The notes beneath the pieces are model-generated. The model had not been told where the DNA came from and ran no database searches. It was given only the letters and a program-made list of their open reading frames with translations. A DNA stretch of 64,000 bases, taken from contig JBBIRB010000007.1 of assembly GCA_037442025.1 (NCBI GenBank), positions 15,026 to 79,025 of the forward strand. The letters run 5' to 3'. This DNA is from UBA2287 sp037442025 (lineage in GTDB: Bacteria; Bacteroidota; Bacteroidia; Bacteroidales; Tenuifilaceae). Shown piece by piece: positions 34,916 to 44,411 of the stretch. Position numbers and translations under genes: made by a program. Position 1 is the stretch's first letter. Every line of letters begins with the position of its first letter.

Positions 34916-35827
34916 TTAATTATTAACTTTCAAACTATCGATTCGAACCTCACAAATTAGGGGTGTGTACGGATAAACCTCATCGTATTTCTGAGGGCCC
35001 GAAGTAAGGGGCGAAGGTAATAAAATAAATGCAACGTCGCCAACTTTTAACTTTGTTAAGCTAAGTACAAGGCCAAGCATTGTATTATTGGGTGTAAGGC
35101 TAAACAACTCATTTTGGTTTGCTGTTCGGTATACAAGCTCCCCGTTTAATTTTGAAATTTTGCACCATGCATAAACATTACCACCATTTGCAGGCACTTG
35201 ATTTCCTGTTCCCTGAACCGTTAAGCCCAGCCAAAATCCTTCGTTGAAGTAGGCGAAATTTGGGCTCGCAGTGTTCAAATAATTAGCAATGCTTGCCATC
35301 TCAAGTTTTATGTTTGCATTACTAACGGAAACAATTTGAATATCGTATACCAAAGGCGACCATGCAGGTACGGGGCCAAATTCGTTGCCTCCAAAGCCAA
35401 GGTTCGATGCAAAGAGTACCTTTCCCTTCTGCTTCCCTCGGGCTAGCAACAGCCCTCTTTTTACACCTTCAACAAGGTTCCCAGTGCCTGCAACGGTTCG
35501 TATGGGACGAAAAGTGCGGAAAAGGGTATCGAGGTTATTGGCTAATGCAACCGACTTAATGTTAGTGTCGAATATTTGGTTACTTAATGTTTTAGCCACA
35601 TACCAAAATTGCAGCGAATCGCCGGTGGCAACCTTGTAGCCGTAAGCTATTGAATCAATGGCATAGTATACACCATTTTCATATTTAAAATTGTATGAAT
35701 TGCTCTTAAGAAACTGCTCAATGGTTGAATTTTGCTCAGCAACCATCTCGCTCTCAAGGTCCTTGGTACAAGAAATTGCTATAAGAAAAAGGATTAGAAG
35801 AGGAAGCCTTGTAATTCGAAAAATCAT
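34916..35827 (-). CDS. FKBP-type lipoprotein, third of a tandem set
   Basis: A 303-residue lipoprotein (lipobox LIAISC, Cys about 20). The best FKBP core is about 50-170, with KYENGVYYAIDSIAYG, DSLQFWYVAKTLSNQIFDTN and LVEGVKRGLLLARGKQKGKV. The C-terminal half repeats the fold in degenerate form (GNVYAWCKISKLNGELVY, LVLSLTKLKVGDVAFILLPS). The ATG overlaps the stop of the preceding FKBP gene by 4 bp. Probably a periplasmic or surface folding factor. Confidence 0.82.
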   Translation of the reverse strand: MIFRITRLPLLILFLIAISCTKDLESEMVAEQNSTIEQFLKSNSYNFKYENGVYYAIDSIAYGYKVATGDSLQFWYVAKTLSNQIFDTNIKSVALANNLDTLFRTFRPIRTVAGTGNLVEGVKRGLLLARGKQKGKVLFASNLGFGGNEFGPVPAWSPLVYDIQIVSVSNANIKLEMASIANYLNTASPNFAYFNEGFWLGLTVQGTGNQVPANGGNVYAWCKISKLNGELVYRTANQNELFSLTPNNTMLGLVLSLTKLKVGDVAFILLPSPLTSGPQKYDEVYPYTPLICEVRIDSLKVNN

Positions 35828-36708
35828 TTCAATCCGGGCTTAACATCAACAATTTCAACTTCAAAAATAACCGAGGTGAAGGCAGGCACAATGCCCGTGG
35901 TACTGCCACCCTGACCAAAAGCGAGGCTCGACGGGATAATAAAAAGCGACTTTTCGGATCTACGCATCATACCAATGGCCTCTTCGAGGCCGGGTATAAC
36001 CTGCCATTTCTGTCCGTAAACGAAAACGAAGGGTTCGTTGCGCTTTCGGGTAGAGTCGAAAAATTTGCCATTAAAGAAACGCCCTTCGAAATGTACGGTA
36101 ATAGTATCGCCCTTGGCTATTATATTCCCTGTACCATGCTGAACGGGAATATAATACATACCCGACCCGGTAGGTTCGAAGGCTAATGGTTGCCCTTCAA
36201 GATACTGTTTCAAAAGAACCTTTTCGTACTCGCCAAAGTCTTCGATCCACTTTAAAAAAGCTTCCTTCTCCTGAAGGTACTGCTTCTCGGTTTGAATTTC
36301 GAGCAAATTAATATCAACACGCATTAACGAACCGGGTTGAATGAATTGTGGTAAAGTTGTTTCGATGGTTTGAGAAAAGAAAGCATCGGCAGAGATGTAA
36401 AAAGTAGCACTATCGCCTTGCTCCATAAGCAAGAAGCATTCGTCTATTGACCCTGGGAATTGCGATTCGGAAAGTTGAAACTTTCGGGTTCCATGAAAAA
36501 ATATTGAATCGGACAGGGTTCGATAAGCTACGCTAACAGTAATATAATCTTGAGGCGATGGTTTTACACGAGAGTCGCCCAGGGTAATCAACCTATAATG
36601 AATACCTGAATTGGATACAGAGTAACCCGGAAATAGTTTGGATTCATTACTACAAGAAGCAATGAACAGAATGATAAATAGGTAAATGGGCCAAAAATGG
36701 TACTTCAT
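35824..36708 (-). CDS. FKBP-type peptidyl-prolyl isomerase lipoprotein, second of a tandem set
   Basis: A 294-residue lipoprotein (lipobox LFIASC, Cys about 19). The N-terminal domain (about 30-160) is a degenerate FKBP. The C-terminal domain (about 185-290) is a canonical FKBP with GMYYIPVQHGTG, DTITVHFEGRFFNGKFFDST, VIPGLEEAIGMMRRSEKSLFIIPSSLAFG and PAFTSVIFEVEIVDV. Cis-trans isomerisation of prolyl bonds in envelope proteins is the expected activity. It starts 39 bp after the GldI-like gene and is followed by another FKBP gene with a 4-bp overlap. Confidence 0.9.
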   Translation of the reverse strand: MKYHFWPIYLFIILFIASCSNESKLFPGYSVSNSGIHYRLITLGDSRVKPSPQDYITVSVAYRTLSDSIFFHGTRKFQLSESQFPGSIDECFLLMEQGDSATFYISADAFFSQTIETTLPQFIQPGSLMRVDINLLEIQTEKQYLQEKEAFLKWIEDFGEYEKVLLKQYLEGQPLAFEPTGSGMYYIPVQHGTGNIIAKGDTITVHFEGRFFNGKFFDSTRKRNEPFVFVYGQKWQVIPGLEEAIGMMRRSEKSLFIIPSSLAFGQGGSTTGIVPAFTSVIFEVEIVDVKPGLK

Positions 36709-36747
36709 CGGTTGCTAGGAAGATACAGGTTGTAAATATAGGAAAAA

Positions 36748-37281
36748 TTAGTTCTTAACAACAACATTTATTACACGAACATCATAAACAATAATTGACC
36801 GAGGTGGAATTTTATTCAGATCGCCAAGTAGCCCATGTGCCAAATGGGGGGGTAAAATAAATTTACCGCTCTGCCCAAGTTGCATAAGCAACACAGCCAT
36901 TTCTAGGCCCGACTCAACACCTCCGTATCCAACAACAAACTCCTTGGGCTTTTGGCTTTTCGAAGTGTAGCAAATGGTGCCGTCGAGCAGAGATAATGTA
37001 TATTCGAGGGTTACCACATCGCCATTTTTAATAGGTGTACCATTCCCTTGGCCCCATACCAAATAGTAAAGACCCGAACCATTTTCGGCCATACCTTTCA
37101 ATTCGTGTCGATCTATATAAGCCTGAATAAGTTCTCTGTCCTTTTCAACCAGGGCCTGATTTACTTCCTGTAATGCTTTTTTGGTTTCTCCCAGTGGCAT
37201 TCTATTATTTCGGCTGCCATCGAATTGGCACGAACAAAGCATTAGTAAAAAACAGCATAATAAAAGGGATTGAGTTTTCAT
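36748..37281 (-). CDS. GldI-like FKBP lipoprotein, first of a tandem set
   Basis: A 177-residue lipoprotein (lipobox LCSC, Cys about 18) with a helical linker and one FKBP domain (about 65-175): GSGLYYLVWGQGNG, DVVTLEYTLSLLDGTICYTS, GLEMAVLLMQLGQSGKFILPPHLAHG, PPRSIIVYDVRVINV. Size, lipid anchor and position next to nrnA resemble GldI of gliding Flavobacteria, where the ndk / DHH-phosphoesterase / gldI neighbourhood recurs (from memory). The ATG overlaps the nrnA stop by 4 bp. Expected to assist folding of T9SS/gliding envelope proteins. Confidence 0.86.
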   Translation of the reverse strand: MKTQSLLLCCFLLMLCSCQFDGSRNNRMPLGETKKALQEVNQALVEKDRELIQAYIDRHELKGMAENGSGLYYLVWGQGNGTPIKNGDVVTLEYTLSLLDGTICYTSKSQKPKEFVVGYGGVESGLEMAVLLMQLGQSGKFILPPHLAHGLLGDLNKIPPRSIIVYDVRVINVVVKN

Positions 37282-38303
37282 AAGTTCAGCTGTTGGCTAT
37301 ATATTTCTAAGAGTTTTTCGAAACATGTCTCAGTATCGGTTAACGAAACGAACGATTTCCCCCCAGCAGCATTCTTATGGCCTCCGCCATTGAAATGCTT
37401 AAAACAAAAATCGTTTACCGAAAAGTTGCCCTTGGAGCGAAGTGACACCTTAATAAAACTCGAATTCTCGGTAAACAATGCCGAGAAAACAATTCCTTTT
37501 ATTGAGAGCGGATAGTTTACCAACCCCTCGGTATCGCCAATGCTGTAATTGAAACGTTTCATTTCCTCCTTTGAAAGCGATATGAAAGCTGCCCGATGCT
37601 GCGGAAAAACCTTCATTTTTTCGCTCAATGCGAAACCCAATAGGCGCATTCGCCCTTCGGAGAAAGTGCTGTAAACTTGCCTCTGAATGTCTTCAATGTT
37701 AACGCCAGCCTCAACAAGTTTCCCAGATATTTCGAATGTTCTGGGCGATGCTATGGCATAACTGAACGAGCCCGTATCGGTCATTATTCCTACAAAAATA
37801 CTCACAGCAGCGTTATAGGAAATAGGTTTATTGCCCAATAATGCACAGCCCAATTCGTAAACCAATTCGGCTGTTGAACTTACATTAATGTATGAAAACT
37901 CAATATCGAATGGGCTTTCGGGGCTGGGGTGGTGATCAACGAGTACTCTTCTTGCCTTCGACCTTTCGAATGACTCGGCCATATCTTCAAGCCTACGGGC
38001 ACCATTATAATCGAGAGAAATAATGAGGTCCGCATTCTGCAAATGGCTTTCAGCCATACTTCTCTGTTTCGAATAGATAATTATTTCGTTGGCTCCCGGA
38101 AGCCAAGCCAAAAAATCGGGGAAAGCATTGGGTACCAACATGGTTGATGCAATACCCATTTCTTTTAATACGAAATGCATGCCAAGCAGCGAACCCAGAG
38201 CATCGCCATCGGGGTTGTGGTGGGTTGTGAGCACTACACGGCCCGAGTTGTGAAGCAGCTGCCTGAAAGAATTAGTTTTTTCGTTAAAATTGAATAAATT
38301 CAT
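37278..38303 (-). CDS. nrnA: DHH-family nanoRNase / pAp phosphatase
   Basis: A 341-residue enzyme when started at the ATG at 38303 (the open frame extends to a TTG at 38324). DHH motifs: HHNPDGDALGS (metal site I), SLDYNG, VDHHPS (DHH itself) and GIMTDTGSF. The C-terminal DHHA1 domain ends in FNGGGHKNAAGG. NrnA degrades 2-5-mer RNA to mononucleotides and dephosphorylates pAp to AMP. It leads an operon with four FKBP lipoproteins and is divergent to ndk. Confidence 0.93.
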   Translation of the reverse strand: MNLFNFNEKTNSFRQLLHNSGRVVLTTHHNPDGDALGSLLGMHFVLKEMGIASTMLVPNAFPDFLAWLPGANEIIIYSKQRSMAESHLQNADLIISLDYNGARRLEDMAESFERSKARRVLVDHHPSPESPFDIEFSYINVSSTAELVYELGCALLGNKPISYNAAVSIFVGIMTDTGSFSYAIASPRTFEISGKLVEAGVNIEDIQRQVYSTFSEGRMRLLGFALSEKMKVFPQHRAAFISLSKEEMKRFNYSIGDTEGLVNYPLSIKGIVFSALFTENSSFIKVSLRSKGNFSVNDFCFKHFNGGGHKNAAGGKSFVSLTDTETCFEKLLEIYSQQLNL

Positions 38304-38393
38304 AATTTTCGAATAGTTTTTCAAAGGTAATGAAAAAGAATAACGAAAAAAAAGCTACATTGTAGTGTTAAAGATAACCTAATGTACCATTGT

Positions 38394-38813
38394 ATGAGCA
38401 TTACACGAACCTTTGCCATGATAAAGCCCGATGCCATTGCGCACAATTACATGGGCGAAATACTAACCGATATAATTAAAGGCGGTTTTACTATTAGGGC
38501 AGTTAAAATGACCCATTTGAGCCTTCGAGAAGCTAAAAGATTTTATGCTGAGCACGAAAGTAAAGAATTTTTCGAAAGGCTAACTCGCTTTATTAGTTCA
38601 GGGCCCATAGTTGCTTTAATTTTAGAAAAAGAGAATGCCGTTGAGGATTTTCGAAAATTGATTGGAGTTACCGACCCTCTAAAAGCAGCCGATGGAACCA
38701 TTCGAAAAAAGTTTGCAAAGGATACAACGCATAATGCAGTACATGGGGCCGATAGTGATACCAGCGCAAAAAGGGAATGGACATTTTTCTTTGCCGAAAG
38801 GGAAATTGAGTAG
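38394..38813 (+). CDS. ndk: Nucleoside-diphosphate kinase
   Basis: A 139-residue enzyme when started at 38394 (MSITRTFAMIKPDA); a second in-frame ATG at 38382 would add four residues. The active-site histidine lies in HNAVHGADSD, and the Kpn-loop/nucleotide residues in KPDAIAHNYMG. The enzyme transfers the gamma phosphate of ATP to NDPs to balance nucleotide pools. The sequence is of normal length for bacterial Ndk. The stop is 5 bp from the stop of the convergent DciA-like gene. Confidence 0.97.
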   Translation: MSITRTFAMIKPDAIAHNYMGEILTDIIKGGFTIRAVKMTHLSLREAKRFYAEHESKEFFERLTRFISSGPIVALILEKENAVEDFRKLIGVTDPLKAADGTIRKKFAKDTTHNAVHGADSDTSAKREWTFFFAEREIE

Positions 38814-38818
38814 CCGAG

Positions 38819-39118
38819 CTATTCTTTCAACAGCAGCTCCTTTACAACCTGGCTGCCAACAAAATCGTTAATGTTTTTCACTATGCGGCTGCGGTGCATC
38901 ATGAGTTCGCTGCGCAGCACCGATGAGCTGAGGTGCACTAACATAATTCCTTTACCCTTAAATTGCACCGAACGGGTAAACCCAGCAATATTGGGACCCA
39001 TTACCTGCGGCCAGGCGCTTATGGCTCGCGATTCGAGCACCTTTTGCGAGAGTTTGAAATTATCCAGAAACTCATCGATGGCCTTCGAGAGGCTAACTAT
39101 TTCGTTCCTGGATTTCAT
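38819..39118 (-). CDS. DUF721 / DciA-like protein
   Basis: A 99-residue protein with the DUF721 pattern: a helix ending in VLESRAISAWPQVMGPNIAGFTRSVQF and a KH-like region with ILMVHLSSSVLRSELMMHRSRIVKNIN. DUF721 proteins include DciA, which assists loading of the DnaB replicative helicase in bacteria lacking DnaC/DnaI. Position directly after recF, with a 4-bp overlap, is common in Bacteroidota and supports a DNA replication role. Confidence 0.88.
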   Translation of the reverse strand: MKSRNEIVSLSKAIDEFLDNFKLSQKVLESRAISAWPQVMGPNIAGFTRSVQFKGKGIMLVHLSSSVLRSELMMHRSRIVKNINDFVGSQVVKELLLKE

Positions 39119-40233
39119 GCTACATTGGTTTCTATGGGTTTCACTTCGCCACCCTCCACATCAAAAAGGGTGTAATTACCTCCTATTTGTTCTAAAATAC
39201 TATTAAGCCTATTCTTATTGGCATCGGTAATAAAAATCTGTCCAAACCCATTGTGTGCTACCAGCATTATGAATTGTTGAACTCTAAGGGGGTCTAGCTT
39301 ATCGAAAATATCGTCGAGAAGCAGTATTGGCTTCACTGATAAAATGCTGCTCATATAACTGAATTGGGCCAATTTCAGAGCTATTAAGTACGATTTTTGT
39401 TGACCCTGCGAAGCTTCTCGCTTCAAAGCCTGACCGTTGAATTTGAATATAACATCGTCCTTATGAATGCCCCTGGTTGTATATTGCAAAATCCGGTCTT
39501 TTTCGAAAGACTGTTCAAGAAGAGCATCGAGAGATTTTTCGTGTAGGTGTGAAGAATAATCAATAGACACCTCTTCGGTTCCTCCAGATATTTCGGTATA
39601 ATACCTCTGAAAATAGGGCGTTAAAAGGTTAGTAAACTCCAACCTTTTTTCGTAAATGGGGGCAGCCAAAGCGCTCATTTGCTCATCAATAACCTCTAAC
39701 AGGTCGTAGTTTGATGCGTCGAACCCAATGCCTCCCTTTAGCATTCTGTTTCTATTTAATAGCAACTTGTTGTATCTCATTAACTTGTCGAGATAATCCT
39801 TATCGTACTGCGAAATAACTGTATTCAGAAACTTCCTACGCTCCTCGCTTCCCTCAATAATAAGAGCATTGTCGGCCGGAGAAATGGAAACTACAGGTAA
39901 AAAGCCAATATGGTCGGCCAAACGCTGGTACTCCTTTCCGTTCCTTTTAAAAACTTTCGATTCGTTACGCTGAACAGCGCAGTATATATTCTCTTCCTCC
40001 CCTAACCTATTGTATAATCCCTGAATTACAAAAAACTCTTCGGTATGATTAATATTCTGAAAATCGATGGGGTTCAAACTACTTTTACACATGGAAAGGT
40101 AATACAAAGCATCGAGCAGGTTGGTTTTACCCTGCCCGTTATTACCCACAAAGCAGTTCATTTTGGGGTTAAACTCCACATCGAGCTGCCGGTACGATTT
40201 AAAATTAATGAGCGAAAGTTTTCTTAAAATCAT
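39115..40233 (-). CDS. recF: DNA replication and repair protein RecF
   Basis: A 372-residue SMC-like ATPase when started at ATG 40233 (MILRKLSLINFKSY); the frame is open another 39 codons upstream but that part has no similarity. Walker A is GNNGQGKTN, the signature region ALKREASQGQQKSY and the Walker B PILLLDDIFDKLD. RecF loads RecA at ssDNA gaps with RecO/RecR. Overlaps the DciA-like gene by 4 bp. Confidence 0.96.
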   Translation of the reverse strand: MILRKLSLINFKSYRQLDVEFNPKMNCFVGNNGQGKTNLLDALYYLSMCKSSLNPIDFQNINHTEEFFVIQGLYNRLGEEENIYCAVQRNESKVFKRNGKEYQRLADHIGFLPVVSISPADNALIIEGSEERRKFLNTVISQYDKDYLDKLMRYNKLLLNRNRMLKGGIGFDASNYDLLEVIDEQMSALAAPIYEKRLEFTNLLTPYFQRYYTEISGGTEEVSIDYSSHLHEKSLDALLEQSFEKDRILQYTTRGIHKDDVIFKFNGQALKREASQGQQKSYLIALKLAQFSYMSSILSVKPILLLDDIFDKLDPLRVQQFIMLVAHNGFGQIFITDANKNRLNSILEQIGGNYTLFDVEGGEVKPIETNVA

Positions 40234-40379
40234 CTTTACTATAATATCTGTTACAAAGGTAATTGAAAAAGGGGCTAAATGAAATTGAAAACTTGAGCAA
40301 TTATGAAAGTTCTCGAAAGTATAATCAAATACAGATATTTCAATAAACAAAATTTCGAATAGCCTGTTTATTCTGTAAA

Positions 40380-40877
40380 ATGGAGCAATTTAAATCAATG
40401 TTAAGATTAATAGTTTTAATTATAATTTTATTAAACTCATTTCATGGCGCTATGAGTCAGGTTAATAATGAGAACAAGCCGTTAAGTAAAGATGAGTTAA
40501 AACGAAGGCTCAGCCCTATGCAATATTTTGTTACTCAAGAAAAGGGTACTGAAAGGCCTTTTACAGGTGAGTATTGGAACTTTTTTGGCAGCGGAACTTA
40601 CCATTGCATTTGCTGCAATGTTCCACTTTTTGAGTCGGATTCAAAATTTCAATCCAGCTGTGGCTGGCCCAGTTTCTTCGATTCGAAATTTGTTGAGTAC
40701 ATCGACCTCAAGCCCGACAAGAGCTATGGTATGATTCGAACCGAAGTGCTATGCAAGAATTGCGGAGCCCATTTGGGGCACATATTCAACGATGGCCCAA
40801 AGCCAACAGGCCTTAGGTATTGCATTAATTCTGCATCCATTCGATTTGAAGAGAAACAAAAGCAAAAGAAAAAATGA
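40380..40877 (+). CDS. msrB: Secreted peptide-methionine (R)-S-oxide reductase
   Basis: A 165-residue enzyme with an N-terminal signal/anchor (LIVLIIILLNSFHGAMSQ), so it is periplasmic. The MsrB fold has zinc-binding cysteines CICC and CKNCGAHLGHIFNDGP, and the catalytic Cys in RYCINSASI. It reduces R-methionine sulfoxide in oxidised proteins. The ATG of the downstream Lon-N gene overlaps its stop by 4 bp. Confidence 0.95.
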   Translation: MEQFKSMLRLIVLIIILLNSFHGAMSQVNNENKPLSKDELKRRLSPMQYFVTQEKGTERPFTGEYWNFFGSGTYHCICCNVPLFESDSKFQSSCGWPSFFDSKFVEYIDLKPDKSYGMIRTEVLCKNCGAHLGHIFNDGPKPTGLRYCINSASIRFEEKQKQKKK

Positions 40878-41476
40878 AACCAGAAGTATACAGAATAGCT
40901 CTCTTTCCCCTCAACATTATTGTGCTTCCCGGCGAAGAGGTACCTTTGCGCATTTTCGAACCACGGTACAAACAGCTAATTGCCGAATGCGAGGACACAG
41001 GTATGCACTTTGGCATTCCCTATGTCGACTCGAATGGGCATACCAACCTTGGAAGCCAGGTTGAACTGGTAAGGGTTGTTGCCCGAAACGAAAACGGCAA
41101 TAGCGTTGTATTAATTCGAGGTGTGAACCTTTTTTACCTGCGTAATTTCGAAGAGGAACTCCCTCACAAACTTTATGGAGGTGGCGTTATTGAACCTCTT
41201 AACCATTCGTACCAAACTACGAATAATCAATTAGCAGTGCTGATAAAAAAGCTCAAACTGAACTTGAGCGATACTTTTGGTACGCTTATTACCGATTCAT
41301 CAATCAATATGCTCGATATTGCAAAGGCACTCATGCTCAATTCGGCACAAAAGTACAAGTTCCTACTTCTGAAGGACGACAGCCAACGCGAAAAATTTTT
41401 GATTAACCGATTGCTGCTACGAGAGTTTATACAAAAACAGGAATCGAATTTGCAAAACAATTTTCACCTTAACTGA
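40874..41476 (+). CDS. Lon N-terminal (LON substrate-binding) domain protein
   Basis: A 200-residue protein with the isolated Lon N-domain: ALFPLNIIVLPGEEVPLRIFEPRYKQLI, a mixed beta region and a helical tail rich in Leu/Lys. No AAA or protease domain follows, so it is not Lon protease. Such stand-alone domains occur widely in bacteria; their role is not established. Translationally coupled to msrB (ATGA). The stop is 2 bp from the stop of the convergent serine hydrolase gene. Confidence 0.88.
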   Translation: MKPEVYRIALFPLNIIVLPGEEVPLRIFEPRYKQLIAECEDTGMHFGIPYVDSNGHTNLGSQVELVRVVARNENGNSVVLIRGVNLFYLRNFEEELPHKLYGGGVIEPLNHSYQTTNNQLAVLIKKLKLNLSDTFGTLITDSSINMLDIAKALMLNSAQKYKFLLLKDDSQREKFLINRLLLREFIQKQESNLQNNFHLN

Positions 41477-41478
41477 GG

Positions 41479-42873
41479 TTACTCATTGTTTTCGATGTAG
41501 GATATGGCACTATCAATGTTTGACTTTTCTTGTGCCCAAGGCCAAAAAGGTACAAAATGGTATCGCTCATCGGGGTTGAACAGATCCCTTTCGGGCCAAT
41601 CGTTCATACGTTGAAATGCCCGCGACACGAACCGGTCCACTTCATATGGAAATTTAGCTCCCGACCAAGGGCTGCTGTTGAGTAGAAAAACATACTGTAA
41701 CCCATCTATTCGCGATAGCACCATAGCCGAAGTGCCAGCAAATGAGCCGGTTCTCCATTTATTGCCATTGGGCGAAACATTTTTCCAACCCAAGGGAGAC
41801 AAACCAGTTTCTTTTGTTTCCAATAGTTGAACCGATTCGGGTTTTAGCAACTGGTGGTTTTTTTCATCCTCAAGGGCCATTACAAAACGCATAAGGCTAA
41901 CCGATGAAAGGACCCAGCCACCTGCCCCCCCCAGAGTACGAATATCGTTACCCCCTCTCGATTTCAAAAGCATTTGTGCCGATCCATCGTAAGCAGGAAC
42001 AGCCGTAGCATCGGAAACCTCGTAGTAACGTACCTCGTTATCGTACCTTAAACTATCGAAGTTTTGAGCCATATGTGCATCGGTGATGCCCAACGGGATA
42101 AAAAGTGCTTGCTTCACAAATTCGTCGTATGGCATACCAGAAACAGTTTCTATTACTTTTTCGGCAAGCAAATAGCCAAAATTATTGTATGCACTATGTG
42201 TACCCGGATTAAAATGCATTCGTTTCGAAAGCACAAATTGTATAATATCGTCTTTTGATATAGGCAATTCTTTATTGAGTTGGCGCGCAATTTTATCGGG
42301 CATAAAAAGTTGATCGCCCCAACGTGTAGTCCAACCAGCCGAATGGTTCAGCAGCATTTTAACAGTTACCTGCTCGGCACGCTTGTCTAAATAGTTCGTG
42401 TACAAGGAGTCCTTAAGGATTCCCTCGTTGCCAAACACCTTCGAGTCGAGTGAGAGGCTTCCCATTTCCACTAATTTAATTACCGCTACTGCAGTAATGA
42501 GTTTTGAAACGCTCGCAACTCTGAACAGGTGGTAAGGCTCGGTTCGAATTTTCTCTTCCCTATTGGCGTAACCATAGCCCTTGGCATAAATTAATTTGCC
42601 CTCGCGGGCAATGGCAACCGAGGCCCCAACCAAACCCCACTTACTCATGAAGCGTTCAACCTGCGTGTCGAAATTCTTAAACTCATCGGTTTCCGAAACG
42701 GAGTTGGTAATTTTTACTAAAACCGGCATTATACTGGCACTGGTGGCCGAAGGTTTAGTATGTTTTGTGGAACTGAAAAAGAATAAACTAAGAAGCGAGA
42801 AAATAAGAATAAAGAATAAAACCAATGAGAAGCGCAACACTATTCGTTTAACATTATTCATTTTCAGCCACAT
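41479..42873 (-). CDS. Beta-lactamase-family serine hydrolase, membrane-anchored
   Basis: Up to 464 residues; the start may be the Met at 42861 (MNNVKRIV), four residues in. A single TM (about 10-35) anchors it, then a beta-lactamase/class C-like domain with the nucleophile in SVSK (Ser121, Lys124) and a YNN tyrosine motif in HSAYNNFGY. These enzymes act as DD-peptidases, esterases or aminohydrolases rather than antibiotic beta-lactamases; the substrate is unknown. It faces the periplasm. Convergent to the Lon-N gene. Confidence 0.87.
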   Translation of the reverse strand: MWLKMNNVKRIVLRFSLVLFFILIFSLLSLFFFSSTKHTKPSATSASIMPVLVKITNSVSETDEFKNFDTQVERFMSKWGLVGASVAIAREGKLIYAKGYGYANREEKIRTEPYHLFRVASVSKLITAVAVIKLVEMGSLSLDSKVFGNEGILKDSLYTNYLDKRAEQVTVKMLLNHSAGWTTRWGDQLFMPDKIARQLNKELPISKDDIIQFVLSKRMHFNPGTHSAYNNFGYLLAEKVIETVSGMPYDEFVKQALFIPLGITDAHMAQNFDSLRYDNEVRYYEVSDATAVPAYDGSAQMLLKSRGGNDIRTLGGAGGWVLSSVSLMRFVMALEDEKNHQLLKPESVQLLETKETGLSPLGWKNVSPNGNKWRTGSFAGTSAMVLSRIDGLQYVFLLNSSPWSGAKFPYEVDRFVSRAFQRMNDWPERDLFNPDERYHFVPFWPWAQEKSNIDSAISYIENNE

Positions 42874-42988
42874 TTAGGCAACAAAACTAATATCAACAAA
42901 ACAAAAATCAAAATCAATTTGCGATTAGTTGCTTTTTTATTCGTAAAAAAACATCCTTCGCTTAATATTTATGGATGATTTAGGTGTA

Positions 42989-43933
42989 TTATAACTTGAA
43001 TTTTTTCCCTTGCCAAGTATCGTTTTCGGTCATTAACCGTTCAAACCGGATTAGAAGTTGGTCGGTTCGTAATTTGCCCCACTGAGGTGCTACCAACGAG
43101 GGTGGTGGCGCTTCGCTTGTTAACCTTTCAATAATTAAATTAGGGCGTAACCGCTCAACAATTCCCATGAGCAATTGCAGGTATTCGTCGATACTATAGA
43201 ACTTGAATGCTTCAGGATACAATTGGTACTCTGCTTCCATTAAAGTATTTCTAATAATCTGTAACTGGTGGAACTTAACAGTATTGATGGGTAAAATATT
43301 TAATTGCTGAACCATAACATCAATATCGGAAATGGTTTCACGGGGCAAACCAATAATGAAATGCGCTCCCACACCAATGCCCCGCTGGGCCGATTCGCGA
43401 ATTGCCCAAACCGATTGCTCAAAGGTGTGTCCCCTATTAACTCGCGAAAGGGTTTGGTTGTTGCAGGTTTCTACTCCATACTCAATGCTCACGTAGCGGC
43501 TCTTGGCCAAATGAGCAAAAAAGTCGAGCTTTTCTGCGTCTACGCAATCGGGACGGGTACCCACAATTATACCTACAACATTGGGAAATGCCAATGCCTG
43601 CGCATAAATTTCTTTCAATTCGGATAGGGATGCATAGGTATTGGAATATGCCTGAAAGTAAGCTATGTACTTCTCGGCTCTCCGGTAACGGGTTTCGTGG
43701 AATTCAATGCCCTCGGCAAGTTGCTGGGATATGGGTTTATTTGGCTTGCAATAGCTGGGATTAAACGATTCGTTATTACAGAATGTGCAGCCTCCTAGTC
43801 CAACACGCCCATCGCGATTAGGACACGTAAAACCCGCATCGATGGTGAGTTTCTGAACTCGTCCACCAAAGGTTTTTCGAATGTAGCTGGTGTAACTATA
43901 GAATCGTCTATTATCGCCCCATGGGAAAGCCAT
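42989..43933 (-). CDS. TIGR01212-family radical SAM protein (YhcC-like)
   Basis: A 314-residue radical SAM protein. The [4Fe-4S] cysteines are Cys37, Cys49 and Cys52 in FTCPNRDG...GGCTFCNN, an unusually spaced set that defines the TIGR01212/YhcC branch. The barrel continues with VEYGVETCNNQTL-like and GAHFIIGLPRET segments. The reaction is unknown. It is not the SplB-like partner expected for the DUF4130 gene at 422-1192, as the Cys spacing differs. Confidence 0.9.
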   Translation of the reverse strand: MAFPWGDNRRFYSYTSYIRKTFGGRVQKLTIDAGFTCPNRDGRVGLGGCTFCNNESFNPSYCKPNKPISQQLAEGIEFHETRYRRAEKYIAYFQAYSNTYASLSELKEIYAQALAFPNVVGIIVGTRPDCVDAEKLDFFAHLAKSRYVSIEYGVETCNNQTLSRVNRGHTFEQSVWAIRESAQRGIGVGAHFIIGLPRETISDIDVMVQQLNILPINTVKFHQLQIIRNTLMEAEYQLYPEAFKFYSIDEYLQLLMGIVERLRPNLIIERLTSEAPPPSLVAPQWGKLRTDQLLIRFERLMTENDTWQGKKFKL

Positions 43934-44000
43934 ACTTGCACTTTAGAGTGCAAATTTAGGGAAAGGAAAACTAATTCTTGATAGTCTGAGTAGTTCTTAT

Positions 44001-44039
44001 AAAAAAATGGCTACTTCAAATGTAAAATCGAAATAGCCA
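44001..44039 (-). terminator. Minus-strand terminator without a known upstream gene
   Basis: Stem TGGCTA (44008-44013) with TAGCCA (44034-44039), extended by three more pairs after a mismatch, and followed on the minus strand by seven T (44007-44001). The nearest minus-strand gene (radical SAM) starts to its left, so the transcript it ends is unidentified. Confidence 0.55.
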
Positions 44040-44411
44040 CAAAGTGTTATAAAAAATATGATTGTCCGCTTTGGTTTCTAAAATATATTCTTGATTTTCT
44101 TCATTTACCCCAACCCAAAAGGAGCGAGGAAAATCAAGTTGTTCCCTCCAGGGCAAGGGGTAAACAAGTTGATTTTCTGAGCGATATGATTTTGTTAGGA
44201 ATCAATGCGGATACTCATTTATTATTTTATATAAAAACAGCAGTTTAGGGTATTGGTTCATCGAAAGGGTGTTTTAAATCATTGCCAAATGGGCAGAATT
44301 TCCTTACATAATTCAACTTTTCTTGCTTAATTGCTGACTAATTGTAAGCGATATGTTTTAAAATATGTTTAAAATATGACTTTTTACCTATCGCATCTCG
44401 CTATAAATCAT

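Noticed and set aside
42989..43933. Taking the radical SAM gene as the partner of the DUF4130 gene
   Set aside because: Its Cys spacing (C-x11-C-x2-C) is that of TIGR01212, and it is 42 kb away.
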